A program made the translations under genes and the position numbers. A stretch of 43,446 nt of DNA from Bacteroidota bacterium (GTDB lineage: Bacteria; Bacteroidota; Bacteroidia; Chitinophagales; LD1), in assembly GCA_947479455.1 (NCBI GenBank), contig CANJZE010000027.1, positions 1-43,446 on the forward strand. The letters are read 5' to 3'. Below are positions 25,096 to 33,292 of the stretch, one piece after another (position 1 is the stretch's first letter; every line of letters starts with the position of its first letter). Under the pieces are notes generated by a model. That model ran no database searches. It had not been told where the DNA came from and was given only the letters and a program-made list of their open reading frames with translations.

Positions 25096-25125
25096 CAAAA
25101 GTAAAAACAATATTTGTATATACAA
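25096..25125 (-). promoter_or_regulatory. Promoter and MarR-type operator before the DoxX-like gene
   Basis: On the minus strand TTG (25125-25123) is followed after 19 bp by TACTTTTG (25103-25096), an exact TAnnTTTG. The perfect 12-bp palindrome TTGTATATACAA (25114-25125) lies over the -33 box, a site where a bound MarR dimer would block polymerase. The ATG at 25057 leaves a leader of about 30 nt. Confidence 0.7.
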
Positions 25126-25142
25126 CTGTTTAAACAAAAAAA

Positions 25143-25598
25143 TTAATCCCTTAATTTATCGAGAATACGATTCAGCTCCTGCGCCTCCGCTTTGCTAATA
25201 CTTTTAAGGGTGCTTAACCATTCTTCCTGCTCATTATCTATTTTGGTCAACAGAGCCAATCCCTTGGCCGTAATAACAATGTCCACCTGTCTGCGGTTTG
25301 TTTCGCAGCGTTCCCTTTCTACATAACCTTTCTGTCTAAGTTTTTCTACCAAACGAGTAGCGTTGCTCGCTTTATCAATCATTCGGCAAGTTACGCTGCC
25401 GAGCATTAATGGTTTAGGATAGGAGCCTCGTAGAATGCGCAGCACATTAAACTGTTCGGGGGTAATGTCGTGTTTTTTTAAACGCGATGCATTTACATTA
25501 TAAAGCCAACTGCCGGTAAAGGCAATGTTCACCGCTGCCTTTTCGTGTTCACTCGCAAATTTTTTTTCTTGCTTTATTTCCTCTTCAATGCTTGCCAT
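25143..25598 (-). CDS. MarR family transcriptional regulator
   Basis: A 151-residue winged-helix protein. The DNA-binding region is at about 50-115 (ITPEQFNVLRILRGSYPKPLMLGSVTCRMIDKASNATRLVEKLRQKGYVERERCETNRRQVDIVITAKG), including the wing RCETNRRQVDI, and a dimerising C-terminal helix follows. It lies at the head of the DoxX-pirin-reductase run on the same strand. A palindrome at its own promoter suggests autoregulation. MarR proteins of this setting usually sense quinones, phenolics or oxidants; a Cys sits at about residue 74 in the recognition region and could be redox-sensing (inference). Confidence 0.92.
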   Translation of the reverse strand: MASIEEEIKQEKKFASEHEKAAVNIAFTGSWLYNVNASRLKKHDITPEQFNVLRILRGSYPKPLMLGSVTCRMIDKASNATRLVEKLRQKGYVERERCETNRRQVDIVITAKGLALLTKIDNEQEEWLSTLKSISKAEAQELNRILDKLRD

Positions 25599-25602
25599 GG
25601 AG

Positions 25603-25632
25603 TAAATGTAATTGAAATAGTTGTATGGACAA
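25603..25632 (-). promoter_or_regulatory. Probable marR promoter with variant operator
   Basis: TTGTCCATACAA (25632-25621, minus strand) differs from the DoxX-promoter palindrome at two positions. Its leading TTG lies 19 bp from TACATTTA (25610-25603), a 7/8 match to the -7 box, the same geometry as the DoxX promoter. That -7 box is only 4 bp from the ATG, implying a leaderless transcript; a TTTG further upstream with TATTTCAA is an alternative promoter. Confidence 0.55.
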
Positions 25633-25649
25633 TTATTGCAAATGGAAAT

Positions 25650-27143
25650 TTAAAGATCTGGCACTTTATTAAACCAGGGTTGCGCTTTTTCCAATTGCGC
25701 GCCTAACTGAAAGAGGGTGGCTTCATCGCCAAGCGGTGCGGTGAACATGATTCCCACAGGAAGGTTTTCGGGAGCCCAGTAGAGCGGAACGGTCATGGCA
25801 GGCTGACCAGTGATGTTGGCGAGTGGAGCGTAAGGAATCCAACTAAAAGTTTGCTCGGCAATTTTTTCAATCATGCCGGTGTAGCGGATGAGGGATGAAA
25901 TGCCCAGTGCATTTAAAATGCGAAGAGAAATTTCTTCTAAGGGAGGATTGTTCATGGCACCAATTTTAAATGGTCGCAAACCGAGTGTAGGTGTTAGGAG
26001 CAAATCATAATCCTTATGAAACTCCGCAAGTTTCCGGTTGACTTCATTCCACTTGAGTTTTGCGAGCGCGAAAGCATTTGCCGAAAAAGATTTACCGAGT
26101 TTGTAAAGCAACCAGGTGTTGGGTTCCACTTCGCTGCGGTGCGGTTTGCGCCCGCGCTGTTCGCCAATGTAGTCGAGTGTGGCAGAAGTTTCTCCATAAA
26201 CCATGGCGTAAAGTAACTCGGTGAGCATTTCTTTTTTGTACGGTAGTTCCACTTCCAACACTTCGTGCCCGAGCGATTTTAAAAGTTGCACTGCGTGCGC
26301 TACGGCTTTTACATTTTCTTCGTCCACCGGTTTGCCCATTCCGGCAGGCATTTTTGTGCTATAGCCTATTTTGAGTTTGCGCGGTGTGCGGGTAATCTCA
26401 TGCATGAAAGGATGATCGGGCGGTTTTACATGATAGGGGTCGCCTTCGTCAGAGCCGTAGACCAAATCGTAATAGAGCGCGCTATCGCGAACGCTGCGCG
26501 AAACAAGGCCTTCGCACACAGCACCCCCCCAACCTTCACCAAAATACGGACCGAGTGTGATTCGTCCGCGCGTTGGTTTAAGGGCAAACAACCCGTTGCA
26601 ACTTGCGGGAATACGAATGGAACCACCACCATCGTTGGCGCTTGCCATAGGCACAATGCCAGCGGCAACTGCTGCGGCACTTCCTCCGCTGCTGCCACCG
26701 GTGGTGTGATTTAAGTTCCATGGATTGTGTGCTGTGCCGAGGAGTGTGCCTTCTGTCCACGGTGTTAAGCCAAACTCCGGTGTATTTGTTTTGCCGAAGA
26801 TCACGAGACCCGCTTCCAACATTCTATCTGTAACCACAGAATTTCCGGTAGAAATAAAATCTTTGAGAATTCCTGAGCCACATGTGTAGCGTGTGCCTTT
26901 TAATTGCGGACCTAAATCTTTGATTAGATATGGAACCCCTGCAAAAGGAGCATTGATATCTATGTTTTTCAGCTGTTCTTTTCCTTTGTCGTAAAGTTTG
27001 GTGACAATCGCGTTTATTCTAGGATTTACCTCTTCGGCTCGGGTGATAGCCGTTTCGAGAAGTTCGATTGGTGTTACTTCTTTTTTCTTGATGAGTTCAG
27101 CAAGCGAAGTGGCATCGTGGCTGCGGTATTCAGAGAATTTCAT
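25650..27143 (-). CDS. Amidase signature family enzyme
   Basis: A 497-residue protein with the full Ser-cisSer-Lys triad: Lys75 in GVPYLIKD, the Gly/Ser loop [16 protein letters not shown] (cis-Ser about 151) and the nucleophile Ser175 in [10 protein letters not shown]. The C-terminal part ([33 protein letters not shown]) is typical. It hydrolyses amide bonds; the substrate (aliphatic or aryl amide, or a GatA-like use) is unclear. GatB/GatC partners are not adjacent, and the sequence looks like the stand-alone amidase group. It lies downstream of the small membrane protein by 18 bp, so it is co-transcribed. Confidence 0.92.
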   Translation of the reverse strand: MKFSEYRSHDATSLAELIKKKEVTPIELLETAITRAEEVNPRINAIVTKLYDKGKEQLKNIDINAPFAGVPYLIKDLGPQLKGTRYTCGSGILKDFISTGNSVVTDRMLEAGLVIFGKTNTPEFGLTPWTEGTLLGTAHNPWNLNHTTGGSSGGSAAAVAAGIVPMASANDGGGSIRIPASCNGLFALKPTRGRITLGPYFGEGWGGAVCEGLVSRSVRDSALYYDLVYGSDEGDPYHVKPPDHPFMHEITRTPRKLKIGYSTKMPAGMGKPVDEENVKAVAHAVQLLKSLGHEVLEVELPYKKEMLTELLYAMVYGETSATLDYIGEQRGRKPHRSEVEPNTWLLYKLGKSFSANAFALAKLKWNEVNRKLAEFHKDYDLLLTPTLGLRPFKIGAMNNPPLEEISLRILNALGISSLIRYTGMIEKIAEQTFSWIPYAPLANITGQPAMTVPLYWAPENLPVGIMFTAPLGDEATLFQLGAQLEKAQPWFNKVPDL

Positions 27144-27161
27144 GAGAATGTTGTTTAGTGA

Positions 27162-27587
27162 TTACACCGATTTTCCTCTAAGTCCATATACCATTAAGAT
27201 TAACGAAAACACCATTGTTAAGCCTACAGAGATAAGACCTGCTGTAACAATATTTTCCTGAATTTCGCTACCAATGTAACCCGCTCCTGAAAGGGGAGTT
27301 GTTTTAGAAGTTCCGAAAATGGCAGAGAGCAAAGTAGATAGCCAATTGACAAAAGTTCCATAAATTAATGTCCAGAACAAAATTTTCTTTAGCGCAGCGC
27401 TAAGTTTTAATTCGTTCCAAACAAAACCGGCAACAACTAAGAAGGTACCATTCATTACCCCTCCTAAATGTGCGGCAAGACCCATTCGAGGATTCTTCAC
27501 CGACATGATAATAAATCCGGTAATCAACCCAAGTAGAAATAATAACATGCCAAGCATCTTAAGTTTTCTTGAAGTTTCTGTTTCCAT
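27162..27587 (-). CDS. Small four-helix membrane protein, hydroxylaminobenzene-mutase-like
   Basis: A 141-residue protein with four hydrophobic helices. Features: LGMLLFLLGLITGFIIMSVKNPRMGLAAHLGGVMNGTFLVVAGFVW, then YGTFVNWLSTLLSAIFGTSK and a final LISVGLTMVFSLILMVYGLRG. The NPRMGL-AHLxGVMNGTFLV segment resembles hydroxylaminobenzene mutase (HabA/HabB) proteins from memory, which convert hydroxylaminobenzene to aminophenol in nitroarene breakdown. I cannot confirm by search. It precedes the amidase by 18 bp. Confidence 0.55.
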   Translation of the reverse strand: METETSRKLKMLGMLLFLLGLITGFIIMSVKNPRMGLAAHLGGVMNGTFLVVAGFVWNELKLSAALKKILFWTLIYGTFVNWLSTLLSAIFGTSKTTPLSGAGYIGSEIQENIVTAGLISVGLTMVFSLILMVYGLRGKSV

Positions 27588-27641
27588 ATTTTTTTGTTTT
27601 GAAAAGTTAGGAATAATTGAACTGCTACTTTAAAAATATTT

Positions 27642-28454
27642 TTATTTTTTGAAATTTCTTTCGTGAAACCATTTCACCATCACCGAATACTTTACCGGAA
27701 ACCAACGCGCAATTTTATCAATGAGTTTTGCGTCAATACCAATCAAAATTTTCTCTTTTCCTTTTTTAATTCCGCGGATAATAATGGTTGCCGCATCTTC
27801 GGCAGTAGTGATAGCCATTTTCTCAAATTGATCAGCACTTTTACTTCCATCTTTATAATGAATTCCGTTGTGTACAATATTGGTTTTGATACCTCCCGGA
27901 TGTACGCACGAAATAATAACATTGGTGTCAGCCAATTCCATTCGCAAGGCTTCGGTAAAACCACGCACTGCAAATTTGGTAGTGCAATAAGGAACCTGTG
28001 TTTTAACTCCGATAATGCCGAAAACGCTCGAGGTATTTACTAGATGCGCTTCGGGTCTTGAAATTAAAGTGGGTAGAAATGCACGGGTAAAATTGATTAC
28101 GCCCCACATGTTTACGTCAATTATTTTTTTGAGATGATCGTCTTTTACATCCATCAATTCAATTTCGCCCAATGCCATACCGGCATTATTAAAAAGCACA
28201 TCTACATATTTTTCTTCTGCCAAATACTTTTCTTTGAAGTCGAAAATCTGCTGTTCACTTCCGCTATCTACCACGTAGCTTTTGCATTTACCTCCTTTCG
28301 AAATTATTTCCTGCTCGGTTTCTTTAAGTGTTTGCGCGTTGATGTCGGTTACAAAAACTTCGGCACCTTCAGCGGCCAATTGATAAGCTAGATGTCTGCC
28401 CATTCCTGAACCTCCACCGGTGATGATTATTTTTTTGTCTTTAAAGTTTTTCAT
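27642..28454 (-). CDS. Short-chain dehydrogenase/reductase
   Basis: A 270-residue classical SDR. The NAD(P)-binding TGGGSGMG is at about 12-19, DVLFNNAGMALGEIEL at about 85-100, and the catalytic Ser and Tyr-x-x-x-Lys are in NTSSVFGIIGVKTQVPYCTTKFAV. The C-terminal GIDAKLIDKIARWFPVKYSVMVKWFH suggests membrane association as in related enzymes. The substrate is unknown. Its start overlaps the upstream gene's TGA by 4 bp. Confidence 0.93.
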   Translation of the reverse strand: MKNFKDKKIIITGGGSGMGRHLAYQLAAEGAEVFVTDINAQTLKETEQEIISKGGKCKSYVVDSGSEQQIFDFKEKYLAEEKYVDVLFNNAGMALGEIELMDVKDDHLKKIIDVNMWGVINFTRAFLPTLISRPEAHLVNTSSVFGIIGVKTQVPYCTTKFAVRGFTEALRMELADTNVIISCVHPGGIKTNIVHNGIHYKDGSKSADQFEKMAITTAEDAATIIIRGIKKGKEKILIGIDAKLIDKIARWFPVKYSVMVKWFHERNFKK

Positions 28455-29329
28455 GCGTGAGTTTGTTGTTTAGGAAATGGTCCGACTTTACTAATGTGAT
28501 AATCGGGATAATCTTTTGTATAATAATCGAGTATGTTTCGGTCACTAGGGTCGGGTAAAAGTTGAAAGATAATGCGTAGTTGAATCCACATGTAAATCTT
28601 TACTCCGTAACGATAAATAAAATTCGGTTTTGGAATGCGAAGTGTTTGTAAAAGAAAATCATCAAACAAACTATAGTAATACTGTGTGCCACTGTACTTC
28701 ATAAACGATGGATACCAGCGTTCCGCAAATTCTGCCGCTAACGCTTCAACAATTTTTTTTCCTTCGTCACTGTAACTGTAATTCTTCTTTTCAAAATCTT
28801 CATACCAATCGTACAATTTTGTTTCATCGTTGGGAATGGATTGAATGCTCATCATCTCTGCCATTCGTTTCCACATCGTATATACTGCATGAAATTCTTT
28901 TTTCGAAAACAAATCTCTGTTGCAAAGAAAGATGGCATTTCGTTTTGGTTCGCAAACTATTGTAGCAAGTGTGTACAAGTTTTCTTCGTTGGTAATTTGA
29001 AAATGACTATGAATGAAATTCAGTAACTCAATCGCTTCTCTACCTTCGTTCTTATCGCCATGCTTGTAAAATTCTCCAAAGAAAAGTAGCGTATCATTAT
29101 TGCGTTTTCTGGTATTGGTGATAATACCTCCTTTGCCACCACGATACAAAACCTTAGCAATGCTTGGAACTGCCGCTTGCCTTGCAAACGCCACGGAAAA
29201 AATAGAATGTGTAAAAAGTGGAGTGCCGTAACGAACTTCGAACGCAAGGTGCGCAATTTCGTGTGCATCTTTTTCGGCATCTAGTGTTGCAATTTTTTTA
29301 CGTGCCCAAAACGGATTGAAAAAATTCAT
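28451..29329 (-). CDS. MpaB-like (DUF2236) oxygenase family protein
   Basis: A 292-residue protein from the ATG at 29329 (MNFFNPFWARKK). The central block RYGTPLFTHSIFSVAFARQAAVPSIAKVLYRGG, then KRNNDTLLFFGEFYKHGDKNEGREAIELLNFIHSHFQITNEENLYTLATIVCEPKRNA, matches the family pattern of haem-using MpaB/latex-clearing-type oxygenases with conserved His in HEIAHLAFEVRYG and FIHSHFQI. The actual substrate is unknown. It is translationally coupled to the SDR (ATGA), suggesting a two-enzyme oxidation. Confidence 0.7.
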   Translation of the reverse strand: MNFFNPFWARKKIATLDAEKDAHEIAHLAFEVRYGTPLFTHSIFSVAFARQAAVPSIAKVLYRGGKGGIITNTRKRNNDTLLFFGEFYKHGDKNEGREAIELLNFIHSHFQITNEENLYTLATIVCEPKRNAIFLCNRDLFSKKEFHAVYTMWKRMAEMMSIQSIPNDETKLYDWYEDFEKKNYSYSDEGKKIVEALAAEFAERWYPSFMKYSGTQYYYSLFDDFLLQTLRIPKPNFIYRYGVKIYMWIQLRIIFQLLPDPSDRNILDYYTKDYPDYHISKVGPFPKQQTHA

Positions 29330-29352
29330 TGCTGAAATGTAGGAAAACAATT

Positions 29353-31182
29353 TTAGGCAGGAAGAGAAATATGGAAAACGGAACCTTTCGGCTGGTTTTT
29401 CTCCACCCAAATTTTGCCGTGGTGCCGGTCAACTATTCTCTTGCAAATGGTGAGGCCTATTCCTGTGCCACTGTATTTTTCGCGCGGATGAAGCCGCTGA
29501 AAAATTTCGAAAATTTTACTTTGGTACTGTTCGGCAATTCCAATTCCGTTATCCGAAAAACTAATAGTGATACGTGCCCCGCTTTTCGAAGCTCGGATAT
29601 TTATTAGCGGTTGTTTGCTCTGGTTGTATTTAATACCATTGGTTATCAGATTTAAAAACACTTGAAACATTTGCGCCTTATCTGCAGATACGATTGGCAA
29701 CTTTCCACAATTAACCTGCGCCTTTCTTTCGGCAATCATTGTTGCAAGACTACTCACTGTATCTTTAAAAACTTCATTCAGGTTTACATCTGTAAAAGGT
29801 GTTTCCGATAAATTGATGCGCGAAAGATTCAACAAATCTTTTACCAATTCCTCTAAGCGTTTAGTGCCGGTGATGATGTAGTCGAGATACTCTCTGCCAG
29901 TGGGGTCAATTTTATTTTGGCAATGTTTCTCGAGCAAATTCACAAAACTGGTGATGGTGCGTAGCGGTTCCTTTAAATCGTGCGAAGCCGCATGAGCAAA
30001 TTGCCTGAGCTCAGTGTTCGAAATTTCCAGCCGATGGATATAACTTGCAATTTCGAAATTTTTGAGTCTGTCTATCGTGGCATTTTTTTCCATCAACTCT
30101 AAATCATAACGGGCTGTAGTGTCATTATAGGCTTTCTCTAATTCATATCGGTGCAGTTCTTCGTGCAATTCAATATACTCTGCTTGACACGCCACTGCTT
30201 GCTCAAAATCTTTGGTGTGTTTGTAACAACGGCTCATTGCACACATTAGCGATGCCAGTTCGATTTTGCTTTTAGTTTTACGTAGAATTTTTTCTGCGTC
30301 TAACAAATGAATAATAGCCTCCTTAAATCTTCGTTTATCCATCAAGGCATTGCCTATGTTGATGAACGAAATTGCTATCGGAATAGGATTGCCCGTTTTT
30401 TTTCGCAATTGCAAACTCTTCATGAGGTAGACTAATCCTTCATTAAATTTGCCCGTCTTGATTTTGATGGTGCCAATATTATTGCTCGCCAAATACACGC
30501 CTTCTTTATCGCCTGCTTCTTCAAACATTTTTATGGCCTGCAGCAAATGCTCCATTGCCTTTTTTGTATTGCCAGCATAAAAATGATACACGCCCATGCC
30601 ATCAGAACAACGTGCTACACCTGTCGGCATATTTATTTGCTCGTAATACTTTCGCGACTCTTCTAGAAACTCTTTGCGTAAATGAATGGTCTCCTGGCTC
30701 CTATTTAATATAGCGAGATTGTAATAAAGATCAGCTATATCCTTTATCTCTTCCTTTCCTTTTTTGGCTATACTTAATAAAAAATTCAGAGCGTTTTTAT
30801 AGTTGTCCTGAGCCTTACGCAACTCGCCTAAATAGAAATAATTAACCCCCATCGTTTTGAAGATTTCGGCCAGCTCTCGTCTAGTTTTAAACGCAGCTTT
30901 AAATTGAAGCGCTTTTTCGCAATGGTTGAGCGAAGTGATATAGTCTGTTCGGGAGCGGCAAAAGTAAATGGCTAATTGCAAATGGGCTTCTCCAATATTT
31001 TCTTTTCTGTCAAACTGAATTGATTTTTCCAGCGCCTGCCTGGCGTAGGTGAAAGCAAGTTTGTTTCTATCCTTATTGTATAGCTCGCTCAAATGCAATA
31101 GCGCGCAAATAGCATCACTCACCTTAGCCGAACGAGTCGCCTTTTTTAAATCTTCGAGCTTTTTATTTTTTTCAATTGCCAT
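29353..31182 (-). CDS. TPR-containing sensor histidine kinase
   Basis: A 609-residue protein; I choose ATG 31182 because the promoter box at 31217-31224 would leave almost no leader for the start at 31209. Residues about 30-350 are TPR units (e.g. AEIFKTMGVNYFYLGELRKAQDNYKNAL, SNNIGTIKIKTGKFNEGLVYLMKSL). A coiled coil (about 345-395) leads to the HisKA domain with His401 in FAHAASHDLKEPLRT, then a HATPase with N-box FLNLITNGIKYN, G1 FSDNGIGI and G2 GTGIGL. There is no membrane segment and no receiver domain or adjacent response regulator, so it is an orphan cytoplasmic kinase whose TPR part probably senses a protein partner. Confidence 0.92.
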   Translation of the reverse strand: MAIEKNKKLEDLKKATRSAKVSDAICALLHLSELYNKDRNKLAFTYARQALEKSIQFDRKENIGEAHLQLAIYFCRSRTDYITSLNHCEKALQFKAAFKTRRELAEIFKTMGVNYFYLGELRKAQDNYKNALNFLLSIAKKGKEEIKDIADLYYNLAILNRSQETIHLRKEFLEESRKYYEQINMPTGVARCSDGMGVYHFYAGNTKKAMEHLLQAIKMFEEAGDKEGVYLASNNIGTIKIKTGKFNEGLVYLMKSLQLRKKTGNPIPIAISFINIGNALMDKRRFKEAIIHLLDAEKILRKTKSKIELASLMCAMSRCYKHTKDFEQAVACQAEYIELHEELHRYELEKAYNDTTARYDLELMEKNATIDRLKNFEIASYIHRLEISNTELRQFAHAASHDLKEPLRTITSFVNLLEKHCQNKIDPTGREYLDYIITGTKRLEELVKDLLNLSRINLSETPFTDVNLNEVFKDTVSSLATMIAERKAQVNCGKLPIVSADKAQMFQVFLNLITNGIKYNQSKQPLINIRASKSGARITISFSDNGIGIAEQYQSKIFEIFQRLHPREKYSGTGIGLTICKRIVDRHHGKIWVEKNQPKGSVFHISLPA

Positions 31183-31216
31183 TGGCCAACTATTGATATC
31201 CAAAGGCACGCTTAAT

Positions 31217-31246
31217 GAAACGTAAAACGATAGATGAAGTTGTCAA
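31217..31246 (-). promoter_or_regulatory. Promoter of the TPR histidine kinase
   Basis: On the minus strand TTG (31246-31244) is followed after 19 bp by TACGTTTC (31224-31217), a 7/8 match to TAnnTTTG. It fixes the likely start codon at 31182 rather than 31209. Confidence 0.5.
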
Positions 31247-31266
31247 AAACACAAATCAATGCTTGT

Positions 31267-31306
31267 CTAAAACAACAACTCCGAATAAAATGATTCGGAG
31301 TTGTTG
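31267..31306 (-). terminator. Terminator of the acyl-CoA ligase gene
   Basis: A perfect 14-bp stem, CAACAACTCCGAAT (31273-31286) with ATTCGGAGTTGTTG (31293-31306), loop of six bases. On the minus strand TTTTAGAC follows. It lies directly beyond the stop at 31310 of the ligase gene. Confidence 0.85.
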
Positions 31307-31309
31307 CTT

Positions 31310-33103
31310 TTAAGAATAAATTTTCTCTACAATGTCTTTATACTTTTCGAGTACTACTTTTCGTTTCACTTTCATAGTTGGAGTCAACTCACCACCTTCA
31401 ATGCTCCACTCGTTTTCCATCAACTCAAATTTTTTCACGGTTTCCCAGTTGCCGAAGTTTTTATTTTTTTCTTCAATGCTATCGCGGAAAAGTTTTTGCA
31501 CTTCAGCATTCTTTGTGAGTTCAGTAGGAGATTTTGCCGAGATGCCATGCTTGGTAGCCCAATCAGATAAATTCAAAAAGTTTGGAACTATAAGCGCAGA
31601 AACAAAATTACGGTTCTCTCCTACTGCCATAATTTGTTCGATGTAAGGAATCTCCTTCATTTTATTTTCAATCTGTTGAGGTGCAATATATTTTCCGCCA
31701 CTCGTTTTGAAAAGTTCTTTAACGCGGTCGGTAATCTTGATGTAGTTAGCTCCTTTGTAGGCAATAAATCTGCCCACATCCCCGGTTTTTAACCAACCAT
31801 CACTAGTAACCGTTTCGGCAGTAATATCGGGTCGTTTGTAATAGCCCATCATTACGTTTGGTCCCTTCGCCCAAATTTCGCCTTCTCCTTCTCCCATTCC
31901 TTCCCGGTGGTCGAGTTTTACTTCTACGCCATCAATTACCACTCCCACTGTTCCAAATTTTATTCTTTCCAACGAAAACGGATTGATGGAAATTACCGGT
32001 GAAGATTCGGTTTGCCCGTAGCCTTCCATAATAGGAATGCCTGCACAAGTAAACACTCTTGCCAGCAACGGATTGAGAGCCGCAGCTCCTGTGCAAATAC
32101 CCATGCACTCACCGCCTAATGCCTCACGCCATTTTTTGTAAATAAGTTTGTCGTACACTTTGCGTTTCAAATTATCCATGAAACCATATTCTTTTTCTAC
32201 ATCAAAATTTTGCGCAAATTCAAGTGCATTGGCGTAAAGATTTTTTTTCCAGCCATCAAGATTTGCTGCAGCGCCTTGAAGTTTGATATAAACTTTCTCT
32301 AACAAGCGCGGTACGGAAGTGAAGAAATGCGGTTTCACTTCCTTTAAATTATCAGCAATGGTTTCCATGCTTTCGGCATAGTAAACCGAAACTCCGCGTA
32401 CCATATATACATACACCACCACGCGCTCAAAAATGTGACAGAGCGGAAGAAAACTTAGACAACGCATGTTCTCATTCAACGGCAATACGGGCAATACAGC
32501 CTTTACGTTGCTTACTATATTATCGTGCGAAAGCATAACTCCTTTCGGATTGCCGGTAGTACCCGATGTATAAATGATAGTAGCCAATTGCGCAGGTTTA
32601 ACAGCTGCTTTTCTTTTTTCTACTTCATTCAAATCGCCCCCTTCTGCTAATGCAAGAACTTCACTGAAGTGTTTGCAGCCTTCTACTTTTTCGAAACTGA
32701 AAATTTCTTTAAGCGAAGGAACGGAGCTTTTTATGCTATTGATTTTATTGAAAAGATTTTTGTCCGTAACAAAAGCGTATTTTATCTCAGCATCGTTGAA
32801 AATAAATTTGTAATCGCTTTCGCTGATGGTGGGATACACCGGCACATTAACGGCTCCGGTTTGCAAAATTCCCTGGTCAACCATATTCCACTCTGGTCTA
32901 CTGGTAGAAACCAAGGCAATTTTTTCATCGGGCTGTACACCAAGTTTTAGCAAAGCAAGGCTTACTTTGTTTGCCGTGTCAACCAATTCCTGTGTAGAAA
33001 CTTTTTTCCATTCGCCACTTACTTTATTAGCAAATGCATCAGGTTGAGGAAAATCTTTGAGCTGCACATGTGGAATGTCGAAGAGACGGGTATAGTCTGT
33101 CAT
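31310..33103 (-). CDS. Long-chain fatty-acid-CoA ligase (AMP-forming)
   Basis: A 597-residue ANL-superfamily enzyme. The AMP-binding signature TIIYTSGTTGNPKGVMLSHD is at about 175-194, a second core motif GYGQTESSPVIS near 370, GEIWAKGPNVMMGYYKRPD, WLKTGDVG, and the adenylate-lid segment ITDRVKELFKTSGGKYIAPQQIE. It activates fatty acids as acyl-CoA via acyl-AMP. The length and the linker are those of bacterial FadD-like/FadD15-type ligases. It is a single gene with a terminator. Confidence 0.93.
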   Translation of the reverse strand: MTDYTRLFDIPHVQLKDFPQPDAFANKVSGEWKKVSTQELVDTANKVSLALLKLGVQPDEKIALVSTSRPEWNMVDQGILQTGAVNVPVYPTISESDYKFIFNDAEIKYAFVTDKNLFNKINSIKSSVPSLKEIFSFEKVEGCKHFSEVLALAEGGDLNEVEKRKAAVKPAQLATIIYTSGTTGNPKGVMLSHDNIVSNVKAVLPVLPLNENMRCLSFLPLCHIFERVVVYVYMVRGVSVYYAESMETIADNLKEVKPHFFTSVPRLLEKVYIKLQGAAANLDGWKKNLYANALEFAQNFDVEKEYGFMDNLKRKVYDKLIYKKWREALGGECMGICTGAAALNPLLARVFTCAGIPIMEGYGQTESSPVISINPFSLERIKFGTVGVVIDGVEVKLDHREGMGEGEGEIWAKGPNVMMGYYKRPDITAETVTSDGWLKTGDVGRFIAYKGANYIKITDRVKELFKTSGGKYIAPQQIENKMKEIPYIEQIMAVGENRNFVSALIVPNFLNLSDWATKHGISAKSPTELTKNAEVQKLFRDSIEEKNKNFGNWETVKKFELMENEWSIEGGELTPTMKVKRKVVLEKYKDIVEKIYS

Positions 33104-33211
33104 ATCAAATAGTTTTTAGTGAGTGTGTGGCGTGAATATAGAAAAGTAAGGGAATACACAAATGAGCTCTCGTCATGTAAGAATTCGTAACCAACAAATG
33201 CTGTAGTTGAA

Positions 33212-33245
33212 AACAAAATAACCTCTCGCATTTCTGTGAGAGGTT
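33212..33245 (-). terminator. Terminator of pnp
   Basis: An 11-bp stem, AACCTCTCGCA (33220-33230) with TGTGAGAGGTT (33235-33245), one G-T pair and a four-base loop. On the minus strand ATTTTGTTTTC follows. It lies 47 bp beyond the pnp stop at 33293. Confidence 0.8.
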
Positions 33246-33292
33246 ACTCAATTTGTTTTTAGCAAATCACAAAATTGATAGAAACATATTTC

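Noticed and set aside
25650-27143. GatA subunit of the amidotransferase
   Set aside because: No gatB or gatC is adjacent and the sequence lacks the GatA-typical layout; it fits a stand-alone amidase better.
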